Part shown: piece by piece, positions 27,534 through 35,089 of the stretch | Numbering within the stretch: position 1 is the stretch's first letter | Layout: each line of letters starts with the position of its first letter | Assembly (NCBI GenBank): GCA_023415495.1 | Contig: JAEZKK010000007.1 | Coordinates: 62,001-126,000 of the forward strand | DNA length: 64,000 nt | Reading direction: 5' to 3' | Origin: Bacteroidota bacterium | GTDB lineage: Bacteria > Bacteroidota > Bacteroidia > Bacteroidales > P3 | Position numbers and translations under genes: made by a program | Notes under the pieces: generated by a model | What the model saw: only the letters and a program-made list of their open reading frames with translations | The model's database searches: none | What the model was told of the DNA's origin: nothing

Positions 27534-28070
27534 ATGATAGATAAAATCATATCATATATTGAATTCTTTATATTAAATCATAGATTTAAGCAAATTTCCA
27601 GATTAAAGGAATTTATTGGGCTAAGGAATTCTAAGTCCATCGGGATAATATATTATGTTGATGACTTTAAAGTTTATCAGCAAGTACATTCTTTTATTTC
27701 AGAACTTCAAGCCAATAAAATATTAGTCTCAAGCATTGGTATTTACTCAACTAAACTTATACCATCATGGAGCAATAAAACCATAAATAATGCACTAATT
27801 CAAGAAAAAAAATATATTAATCTTCAAACTATTAACTCAAGTTATGTAGAGAATTTTATTAAAAAAGATTTCGATATTCTTATCGACTTTTCAATTAATA
27901 ATAAATTCCTACCTCTTTATATTGCTGCACTTTCTAAATCAAAATTAAAAATATCTATGGATTCTGATATTAAGAAAAAGTATTTCGATATGCTTATTAA
28001 GATAACTTCAGAGGACGTTAAAGATTATATATACCAATTAAAATATTATCTATCAAATATCAAAAACTAA
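27534..28070 (+). CDS. DUF6913-like protein next to dapA
   Basis: A 178-residue protein without membrane segments. It has the pattern SIGIIYYVDDFKVYQQV, FDILIDFSINNKFLPLYIAALSKSKLKI and a C-terminal KYYLSNI. Bacteroidota commonly carry a protein of this pattern beside dapA (DUF6913); the function is unknown. It begins the transcript that continues seven bases later into dapA. Confidence 0.6.
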   Translation: MIDKIISYIEFFILNHRFKQISRLKEFIGLRNSKSIGIIYYVDDFKVYQQVHSFISELQANKILVSSIGIYSTKLIPSWSNKTINNALIQEKKYINLQTINSSYVENFIKKDFDILIDFSINNKFLPLYIAALSKSKLKISMDSDIKKKYFDMLIKITSEDVKDYIYQLKYYLSNIKN

Positions 28071-28077
28071 TTTTATT

Positions 28078-28959
28078 ATGGGAAAAATCTTTCAAGGCAC
28101 AGGAGTTGCACTTATTACTCCTTTTCATAAACAAGGTAATATTGATTTTACTGCCTTAGGTCAAATCATAGAACATGTTATTCAAAATGGTGTTGATTAT
28201 TTAGTATGTCTTGGCACAACATCTGAAAGTGTTACCTTGAATCAACAGGAAAAGATTGCGGTAATGAATTATATTATCGAGGCAAATAATAATAGAGTGC
28301 CTATTGTTATTGGCGTAGGAGGTAATAATACATTAGAGCTGGTAGATAAATTAAATAAATTTGATTTTTCAGGAATAGATGGGATTCTTTCAGTAACCCC
28401 TTATTACAATAAGCCTCAACAAAAAGGATTATACCAACATTTCAAAGCTATTTCAGATGCAAGTTCAAAACCAATTATATTATATAATGTGCCAGGAAGA
28501 ACCTCTTGCAATATGAATGCAGATACTGTTTTGCAATTAGCAGAGGAATGCAAGAATATTGTTGCAATAAAAGAAGCATCTGGCAATTTTGATCAAGCAA
28601 TGGAAATTATAAAACATAAACCTAAGAACTTCCAAGTACTTTCTGGAGAAGATGCATTATTATTACCACTAATGAGTATTGGGATGACAGGAGTTATTTC
28701 TGTTGCAGCCAATGCCTATCCTGAAAAGTTTAGTCAAATGGTAAATTATGGATTAAAATCAGATTTCAAAAAGGCTAAAGAAATTCATTATGAACTTTTA
28801 GACTTTTCTAATGCTATCTTTGAAGAAGGAAATCCAAGTGGAATAAAGGCAGCTTTAGAAATCTTGGGACTTTGTCAAAATAATTTAAGACTCCCATTAG
28901 TTAAGACTTCAAAATCACTATATAACAAGATATCTAATATTATAAGCGAAATCAATTAA
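28078..28959 (+). CDS. dapA: 4-hydroxy-tetrahydrodipicolinate synthase
   Basis: First step of the lysine/diaminopimelate branch: condenses pyruvate with aspartate semialdehyde. The 293 residues show GTTSES (46-51), the catalytic Tyr136 in LYNVPGRT, and the Schiff-base Lys165 in IVAIKEASGN, all at the usual places. It feeds both lysine and peptidoglycan synthesis. Confidence 0.96.
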   Translation: MGKIFQGTGVALITPFHKQGNIDFTALGQIIEHVIQNGVDYLVCLGTTSESVTLNQQEKIAVMNYIIEANNNRVPIVIGVGGNNTLELVDKLNKFDFSGIDGILSVTPYYNKPQQKGLYQHFKAISDASSKPIILYNVPGRTSCNMNADTVLQLAEECKNIVAIKEASGNFDQAMEIIKHKPKNFQVLSGEDALLLPLMSIGMTGVISVAANAYPEKFSQMVNYGLKSDFKKAKEIHYELLDFSNAIFEEGNPSGIKAALEILGLCQNNLRLPLVKTSKSLYNKISNIISEIN

Positions 28960-29008
28960 GGGTATTATGCCAAATTAATAGAATTATTAATCTTAAAAAC
29001 TTATTACT

Positions 29009-30001
29009 ATGGTAAGCTATAAAGAGTTAGGCCTGGTTAACTCCAACGAGTTATTCAAGAAGGCAGTTGAAGGGAAATATGCAATACCTGCATTTAACTT
29101 CAATAATTTAGAACAAATGCAAGCAATCGTTCAAGCTTGCGTTGAAACAAAAAGTCCAGTAATCCTACAAGTAAGTTCGGGAGCAAGAAAATATGCAAAC
29201 CAAACACTATTAAGATATATGGCTCAAGGAGCTGTAGAGTATGCCAAAGAATTGGGATTTAACGTTCCAATTGTTTTGCATCTTGACCATGGGGACAGTT
29301 TTGAACTCTGTAAATCTTGTATAGATTTTGGATTTTCCTCTGTTATGATAGATGGTTCACATCTTTCATTTGAAGAGAATATCAAACTTACTGCTCAAGT
29401 AGTTGAATATGCCCATAAGTTCGATGTTAGCGTTGAAGGAGAACTTGGAGTCTTAGCAGGAGTTGAGGATGAAGTTTCTGCAGAACATCATACTTACACA
29501 AGACCAGAAGAAGTAGAAGAATTTGTAAAGAGAACAAATGTTGACTCGCTTGCAATATCTATCGGGACTTCTCATGGAGCTAACAAATTCAAACCAGAAC
29601 AATGTACAAGAGACGAAAAAGGAGTCTTAATCCCACCACCACTTCGTTTCGACATATTAGAAGAAATTGAAAGAAGAATACCTGGCTTCCCTATCGTTCT
29701 TCACGGTTCTTCATCAGTACCTCAAGACCTTGTTGCAGTTGTAAACAAATATGGAGGAAACTTAAAAGATGCAGTAGGAATACCAGAGGAGCAATTAAGA
29801 AAAGCAGCAACTTCAGCTGTTTGTAAGATAAATATTGACTCAGACGGAAGAATAGCAATGACAGCAGCCGTAAGAGAAGTATTAGCAAACAAACCAGAAG
29901 AATTTGACCCAAGAAAATACCTTGGACCAGCAAGAGACAGCCTTAAGGAATTATACAAACATAAAATTGTAAACGTATTAGGCTCAAATAACAAAGGCTA
30001 A
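29009..30001 (+). CDS. fba: Fructose-bisphosphate aldolase, class II
   Basis: Zinc-dependent aldolase of glycolysis and gluconeogenesis. The 330 residues carry IVLHLDHGDSFELCKSCID (zinc histidine and catalytic region), VMIDGSHLSFEEN, GVLAGVEDEV, and VLHGSSSVP. Codon use in the 3' half is noticeably biased, as for highly expressed genes. It ends in a strong terminator at 30031-30070. Confidence 0.96.
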   Translation: MVSYKELGLVNSNELFKKAVEGKYAIPAFNFNNLEQMQAIVQACVETKSPVILQVSSGARKYANQTLLRYMAQGAVEYAKELGFNVPIVLHLDHGDSFELCKSCIDFGFSSVMIDGSHLSFEENIKLTAQVVEYAHKFDVSVEGELGVLAGVEDEVSAEHHTYTRPEEVEEFVKRTNVDSLAISIGTSHGANKFKPEQCTRDEKGVLIPPPLRFDILEEIERRIPGFPIVLHGSSSVPQDLVAVVNKYGGNLKDAVGIPEEQLRKAATSAVCKINIDSDGRIAMTAAVREVLANKPEEFDPRKYLGPARDSLKELYKHKIVNVLGSNNKG

Positions 30002-30030
30002 TCCCAAAACAAACCCTATTACAATAAAAA

Positions 30031-30070
30031 AATACGCCACTTCAAAATACCGAAGCGGCGTATTTTATTT
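30031..30070 (+). terminator. Terminator of fba
   Basis: Arms AATACGCCACTTC and GAAGCGGCGTATT (one mismatch) with an eight-base loop, followed by TTTATTT. Confidence 0.85.
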
Positions 30071-30167
30071 ATAGACTTAATGGACATTTTTAATGGTTTT
30101 ACCCTTAGTTTTACCGTATGGGTACTAATTTTTATTACTTAAATCAATGATATTTTCTTCTTCTAAA

Positions 30168-30255
30168 AAGGACTTAGTCCTTAGGGTCGAAGGACTAAGT
30201 CCTTTAGGGTAGAGGACTTAGTCCTTGGGGATAAAGGACTAAGTCCTTTTTGGGG
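30168..30255. repeat. Tandem palindromic array, 4 x 22 bases, AAGGACTWAGTCCTT (locus B)
   Basis: Near-identical 15-base palindromes start at 30168, 30190, 30212 and 30234: an exact 22-base period. The central base alternates T, A, T, A, so successive units alternate orientation. The seven-base spacers are G-rich (AGGGTCG, TAGGGTA, GGGGATA). It lies in the 470-base gap between fba and tRNA-Ala, beyond the fba terminator. Confidence 0.9.
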
Positions 30256-30290
30256 GTGGATATATTATTGATATTTAGAGGGTTTAACTT

Positions 30291-30422
30291 ATGGTTTTGC
30301 CTTATCAGAAAAGAAGTTTATTGATGGGTTTTATAGAATCAAATTCTACGAAATTAGAATCAAATTACATTTTATTAGAATCAAATTCCACGGAAATAGA
30401 ATCAAATTACATTTTAATATAA
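30291..30422 (+). CDS. Possible small heptad-repeat peptide (locus B)
   Basis: An ATG-started frame of 43 codons runs through the whole 21-base array to TAA 30420-30422. After MVLPYQKRSLLMGF come four seven-residue repeats: IESNSTK, LESNYIL, LESNSTE, IESNYIL. Because the repeat is 21 bases long, any stop-free frame automatically gives heptads, so this may be chance. No family is recognised and no ribosome-binding site is evident. Confidence 0.25.
   Translation: MVLPYQKRSLLMGFIESNSTKLESNYILLESNSTEIESNYILI
30335..30418. repeat. Tandem array, 4 x 21 bases, AGAATCAAATT (locus B)
   Basis: AGAATCAAATT starts at 30335, 30356, 30377 and 30398, an exact 21-base period. The remaining ten bases alternate between two types (CTACGAAATT / ACATTTTATT / CCACGGAAAT / ACATTTTAAT), so the array looks like a duplicated dimer. 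Confidence 0.9.
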
Positions 30423-30473
30423 CAGTAATGCTATTAAGGGAAAGTATGGAGATATTTTTGGTAGTATTTTGAG

Positions 30474-30547
30474 TGGAGTGTAAGGGAGTCGAACCCTTGA
30501 CCTTTAGACTGCCAGTCTAACGCTCTAACCAACTGAGCTAACACCCC
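30474..30547 (-). tRNA. tRNA-Ala (anticodon GGC)
   Basis: The 74-base minus-strand sequence folds as a full cloverleaf. The acceptor stem GGGGTGT / ACACTCC contains the G3:U70 pair that identifies alanine tRNAs. The anticodon arm TTAGA-CTGGCAG-TCTAA gives GGC, and the T loop is GTTCGAC. The 3' CCA is not encoded. It lies three bases after a strong hairpin that follows gcvP. Confidence 0.96.
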
Positions 30548-30550
30548 AAT

Positions 30551-30584
30551 AATACGCCGCAAATTGTTTTATTTGCGGCGTATT
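30551..30584. terminator. Strong hairpin between gcvP and tRNA-Ala
   Basis: A perfect 14-base-pair stem AATACGCCGCAAAT / ATTTGCGGCGTATT with a six-base loop. On the minus strand there is almost no T-run before the tRNA begins, so it may end gcvP mRNA imperfectly or mark RNA processing that releases the tRNA. Confidence 0.6.
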
Positions 30585-30605
30585 TGTATTATATTTGTTA
30601 GTTAA

Positions 30606-33452
30606 TTATTCTTGTATCCAGCAACAAACTAAGTTTCTGTCTCCAAAAGCATCATCAACTCTTCCTGAGGTAGGCCAATACTTATCATCATGTTCTAATG
30701 GGAAGGCTGCCTCTTGTCTGCTATATGGTTTATCCCATGTATCAGCACATACAACCTGCATTGTATGAGGTGCATTCTTGATAATATTATTTGCCTTATC
30801 TGCCCTACCCTCTTCTATATCGCGTACTTCTTGACGAATCTTGATTAAAGCGTCACATAGACGATCCATTTCAGATAATGGTTCAGACTCTGTTGGTTCA
30901 ACCATAAGTGTTCCGTGAACAGGGAATGCAACTGTTGGAGCATGGAAACCATAATCCATTAAACGTTTTGCAATATCCCCACATTGAACTCCACTTGATA
31001 GGCTGAAAGGATTGCAATCTAATATCATTTCGTGAGCAACCATTCCGTTCTTACCAGTGTAAAGAATCTTATATGCGGTACTTAAACGAGCCTTCATATA
31101 GTTTGCATTCAATATTGCATAACGAGTTGCATCAGTTAAGCCATCTAATCCCAAAAGTTTAAGATAACCATAAGTCATAATTAAAGCCATTGCAGAACCA
31201 TAAGGAGCTCCAGCAACTTGCGAACCTTGTTTACCACCAGTTTCAAAACAAATATGATTAGGTAAGAAATCTACAAGTTTTTCTGTAACGCCTATTGGAC
31301 CAACTCCAGGACCACCACCACCATGAGGAATAGCAAAGGTTTTATGAAGGTTTAAGTGGCAAACATCTGCTCCCATAAATCCAGGAGAAGTTAAGCCTAC
31401 TTGAGCATTCATATTTGCTCCATCCATATAAACCAAACCTCCATTATCGTGAATAATCTTGATTATCTCTAAAATTCCTTCTTCAAAAACTCCGTGAGTT
31501 GAAGGATATGTAACCATTAAACAAGAAAGATTATCTTTATTTGCAACAGCCTTTTCTCTTAAATCATCAATATCTATCTCACCCTCAGAGGTTGATTTAA
31601 CTACTAAAATCTCCATACCAGCCATTGCAGCTGATGCTGGGTTGGTTCCGTGAGCAGAAGAAGGAATTAAACAAACCTTACGATTTTCTTGTCCGTTAGC
31701 AATTTGATAATTCCTAATTGTCATTAAACCTGCATACTCTCCAGCTGCTCCAGAGTTTGGTTGGAAACTAATTTTTGCAAATCCTGTAATTTCAGAAAGA
31801 ATCCTATCCATATTATCAATCATTTCTAAATAACCAATAGTTTGGTCTTTAGGAGCAAAAGGATGAATACTTCCAAACTCTACCCAAGTGAAAGGAATAA
31901 CTTCTGCTGCTGCATTTAGTTTCATAGTACAACTTCCAAGTGGAATCATTGCTCTATTTAGAGAAAGGTCTTTGATTTCAAGTTTCTTTAAATAACGCAT
32001 CATATCTGTTTCACTATGATACTTATTAAATATCTCTTCTTCCAAGAATCCACTCTTACGTTTTAATGTCTCAGGTATAATTCCTTTTGAACACTCTCCA
32101 TTACAAGATACTGCCTTAAATTCCTTACCAGAGGCAGAAGCAAATACTTCAAGAATTGAATTAATATCTTCAATTGAGGTTGTTTCGTCTATGCTTATTG
32201 TAAGGTGGTTTTCATCAAGGATATTGAAATTCATTTGTTTTTCAATAGCTTTCTTGCAAACTATTTCTGAAGAAACAAGAGTTTGGAAATAAAGAGTATC
32301 GAAGAAACTCTTATTTAACTGGTTAAATCCATAAGCTGATGCTTCCTTAGAAAGTAAAGCTGCAAGGCAATGAATATCCTCTGCAATTTCCTTTATTCCT
32401 TCTTTTCCGTGGTATGCTGCATACTGTGCTGCAACAATAGCAACAAGTGCCGATGCAGTACAAATATTAGATGTAGCTTTCTCTCTCTTGATATGTTGTT
32501 CTCTTGTTTGAAGTGCTAAACGAAATGCTTTATTACCTTGTGCATCTATGGTTTCTCCAACAATTCTTCCTGGCATATTTCTTTTGAAATTCTCAGTACA
32601 AGCAAAATAACCTGCATGAGGTCCGCCATAACCCATTGGCACACCGAAACGTTGAGTATTTCCACAAACAGCATCAGCTCCCCATTCTCCTGGAGGAGTT
32701 AATAAAGAAAGTGCAAGAATATCAGCAATAACTGCAACAAAAACATTGTTTTCTTTTGCTTTAGAGGTAAATTCTCTATAATCGTTTACTTCTCCAAAAA
32801 CATTAGGATATTGTAAAATTGCACCAAAGAAAGTATTATCCAATACAATGTCCTTAGGATTACCTATTACAAGTTCAATTCCTTTTGGTATTGCTCTTGT
32901 TCTAATCACTTCAAGGTTTTGTGGAAATAGTGATGAATCTACAAAGAACTTAATCACATTATTCTTTTGTTGTTCTCTTGAGCGAGAGCCAAAGAACATT
33001 AACATAGCTTCTGCGGCTGCTGTTGATTCATCAAGCATTGATGCATTTGCAATAGGCATTGCTGTTAAAGAACATACAGTGGTTTGGAAATTAAATAAAG
33101 CTTCAAGTCTTCCTTGCGAAATCTCTGCTTGATAAGGAGTATAGGCTGTGTACCAACCTGGGTTTTCAAGGATATTTCTTTGTAATACTCCTGGAGTAAT
33201 TGTATTGTAATAGCCCATACCGATATAAGATTTATACACCTTATTCTTTGAGGCTAAGTCTTTCATATGTGAAATAAATTCAAACTCATTCATTCCTTGT
33301 TCAAGGTTTAAAGGAGATTTGAATCGAATTGAAGAAGGAATTGTTTTATCAATTAGTTCATCAATAGAGCTAACCCCAATAACATCAAGCATCTTTTGAA
33401 TATCTTGTGCTTGAGGTCCATTATGCCTTTTTGCAAAATTGTTTGTTATCAT
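30606..33452 (-). CDS. gcvP: Glycine dehydrogenase (glycine cleavage P-protein)
   Basis: PLP enzyme that decarboxylates glycine and passes the aminomethyl group to the H-protein. At 948 residues it is the fused single-chain form (the two-subunit form splits it). The PLP lysine lies in HLNLHKTFAIPHGGGGPGVG in the C-terminal half; MIPLGSCTMKLN and SSAHGTNPASAAMAGM are also typical. gcvT and gcvH are not in the window. Confidence 0.97.
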   Translation of the reverse strand: MITNNFAKRHNGPQAQDIQKMLDVIGVSSIDELIDKTIPSSIRFKSPLNLEQGMNEFEFISHMKDLASKNKVYKSYIGMGYYNTITPGVLQRNILENPGWYTAYTPYQAEISQGRLEALFNFQTTVCSLTAMPIANASMLDESTAAAEAMLMFFGSRSREQQKNNVIKFFVDSSLFPQNLEVIRTRAIPKGIELVIGNPKDIVLDNTFFGAILQYPNVFGEVNDYREFTSKAKENNVFVAVIADILALSLLTPPGEWGADAVCGNTQRFGVPMGYGGPHAGYFACTENFKRNMPGRIVGETIDAQGNKAFRLALQTREQHIKREKATSNICTASALVAIVAAQYAAYHGKEGIKEIAEDIHCLAALLSKEASAYGFNQLNKSFFDTLYFQTLVSSEIVCKKAIEKQMNFNILDENHLTISIDETTSIEDINSILEVFASASGKEFKAVSCNGECSKGIIPETLKRKSGFLEEEIFNKYHSETDMMRYLKKLEIKDLSLNRAMIPLGSCTMKLNAAAEVIPFTWVEFGSIHPFAPKDQTIGYLEMIDNMDRILSEITGFAKISFQPNSGAAGEYAGLMTIRNYQIANGQENRKVCLIPSSAHGTNPASAAMAGMEILVVKSTSEGEIDIDDLREKAVANKDNLSCLMVTYPSTHGVFEEGILEIIKIIHDNGGLVYMDGANMNAQVGLTSPGFMGADVCHLNLHKTFAIPHGGGGPGVGPIGVTEKLVDFLPNHICFETGGKQGSQVAGAPYGSAMALIMTYGYLKLLGLDGLTDATRYAILNANYMKARLSTAYKILYTGKNGMVAHEMILDCNPFSLSSGVQCGDIAKRLMDYGFHAPTVAFPVHGTLMVEPTESEPLSEMDRLCDALIKIRQEVRDIEEGRADKANNIIKNAPHTMQVVCADTWDKPYSRQEAAFPLEHDDKYWPTSGRVDDAFGDRNLVCCWIQE

Positions 33453-33459
33453 GTTTATA

Positions 33460-33993
33460 TTAATATTTATTTTGTTTATACATTTTATCTAATGGTTTTC
33501 TTGTCTTTTCTCTTTGTTTGGAGAGTGAATATCCAAGAGTTATAAGAAGTGGAATACGCTTTGAACGAGGGACATTAAGCAATTTCTTAACTTTTTTCTC
33601 ATCAAACCAACCAATCATACATGTCCCTAAACCTAATTCAGCGGCTTGAAGACAGAACTGATTAGCAGCTATTCCAATATCTATTAATGGATATTCTTTG
33701 TCCTTTACAACAGAACCTATCTTAGAGGTGAAATTAGGTTTCTCTAAAACTATAGCAATAATTACTGGTGCTTGTACAGCAAAACTATTCATTCCAATAC
33801 CTGATGCTGCCTTTTCTACCTTTAGTCTAAGCTCTTCATCCTCCACAACAACGAAGGTCCATGGCTGACTATTGCATGCTGAGGGAGAAAGCCTTGCAGC
33901 TTCAATGCATTGCATTATCTTCCCCTTCTCAACAGGGATTGAGTCGTATTTTCTATCGCTTTGACGTTTGAGAATTAGAGTCTGAAAATCCAT
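33460..33993 (-). CDS. Nitroreductase-family flavoprotein
   Basis: A 177-residue FMN oxidoreductase: KRQSDRKYDSIPVEKGKI at the N-terminus (FMN phosphate contact), AARLSPSACNSQPWTFVVV, and GLGTCMIGWFDEKKVKKLL. The substrate is not predictable. It sits seven bases beyond the upstream end of gcvP and 13 bases from fabD, as part of a fabD-nitroreductase-gcvP minus-strand run. Confidence 0.88.
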   Translation of the reverse strand: MDFQTLILKRQSDRKYDSIPVEKGKIMQCIEAARLSPSACNSQPWTFVVVEDEELRLKVEKAASGIGMNSFAVQAPVIIAIVLEKPNFTSKIGSVVKDKEYPLIDIGIAANQFCLQAAELGLGTCMIGWFDEKKVKKLLNVPRSKRIPLLITLGYSLSKQREKTRKPLDKMYKQNKY

Positions 33994-34006
33994 TATATGA
34001 TTCTGA

Positions 34007-34894
34007 TTAAATCTTTGCAGAGCTAAATTCTCCTGTTGGTAAAACTTTTTTGATTAAACCTTGAAGTACAGTACCAGGACCAACTTCAATAAATATTGTT
34101 GCTCCATCCTCAACCATTGCTTTTGAGATTTGAGTCCAACGAACAGCTGCAGTTAATTGCTTAATAAGGTTTTCCTTAATAAGATTAGCATCTGTCATTG
34201 CCTCTGCGTTTACATTCTGATAGATTGGACAAATAGGAGAATTGAATTTAGTATTTTCAATTGCTTTTGCAAGTTCTTCTTGAGCCGGTAACATAAGTGG
34301 AGAGTGGAATGCACCTCCTACACTAAGTGTAAGTGCTCTTTTTGCTCCTGCTTCTTTTAACAAGGCACATGCTTTTTCAATTCCCTTAAGAGAGCCTGAA
34401 ATAACAAGCTGACCTGGTGAATTATAATTTGCTGGGACAACAACCTCATCTTCTATCGAAGCACATATTTCTTCTACAATATTATCTTCTAATCCTAAGA
34501 TTGCAGCCATAGTTGAAGGAGCAGCTTCACATGCTTTTTGCATTGCATTAGCTCTTGCTGCTACTAAACGAAGACCATCTTCAAAGCTCATAGCCTTTGC
34601 AGCAACCAATGCAGAAAACTCTCCAAGAGAATGACCTGCAACCATATCTGGAGTAAAATCACTTCCTAATGTTTCGGCTAAAATAACTGAATGCAAGAAA
34701 ATAGCAGGTTGTGTAACCTTGGTTTGACGTAGGTCTTCATCAGTACCAGCAAACATAAGGTCAGTAATACGGAAGCCTAATATCTCGTTAGCTCTTTCAA
34801 ACATTTCCTTAGCCTTTGGGTTATTATCATATAAATCCTTTCCCATTCCAACAAATTGAGCCCCTTGACCAGGGAATACATAAGCTTTTTTCAT
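34007..34894 (-). CDS. fabD: Malonyl-CoA:ACP transacylase
   Basis: Loads malonyl groups onto acyl carrier protein for fatty-acid synthesis. The 295 residues show FPGQGAQFVGMG near the start, the nucleophile Ser89 in GHSLGEFSALV, RANAMQKA with the carboxylate-binding Arg, and GGAFHSPLM with the catalytic His. A minus-strand TATCTTTG (34937-34930) lies 35 bases upstream. Confidence 0.96.
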   Translation of the reverse strand: MKKAYVFPGQGAQFVGMGKDLYDNNPKAKEMFERANEILGFRITDLMFAGTDEDLRQTKVTQPAIFLHSVILAETLGSDFTPDMVAGHSLGEFSALVAAKAMSFEDGLRLVAARANAMQKACEAAPSTMAAILGLEDNIVEEICASIEDEVVVPANYNSPGQLVISGSLKGIEKACALLKEAGAKRALTLSVGGAFHSPLMLPAQEELAKAIENTKFNSPICPIYQNVNAEAMTDANLIKENLIKQLTAAVRWTQISKAMVEDGATIFIEVGPGTVLQGLIKKVLPTGEFSSAKI

Positions 34895-35009
34895 ATCTAT
34901 TCTTAATTATTTAGTTTAAAATTACTCTGCAAAGATAAAACAATTTCCTCTTATGGTAAATAATAAACTTTTGAGAACTGTAAAAACATACTCATATTTC
35001 AAAGTCCTA

Positions 35010-35039
35010 TTGAGAAATAAAGATTTAGTCGTATCTTTG
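35010..35039 (+). promoter_or_regulatory. Promoter of the M3 peptidase gene
   Basis: TTG (35010-35012), 19 bases, TATCTTTG (35032-35039): a full match to the Bacteroidota promoter form, 50 bases before the ATG. Confidence 0.6.
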
Positions 35040-35089
35040 CAGGCTAATTATTTATCGAAAAACAATAAATAGATAACAATAAATTAAAA

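Noticed and set aside
29691..29994. Antisense open frames within fba and similar long reverse frames in other genes
   Set aside because: They lie wholly inside well-supported genes, lack recognisable features and reflect codon bias of the sense strand.
30168..30418. Iterons of a plasmid or chromosomal origin
   Set aside because: The spacing of 21-22 bases is iteron-like, but there is no initiator gene or DnaA-box cluster, and similar arrays occur at five dispersed loci.
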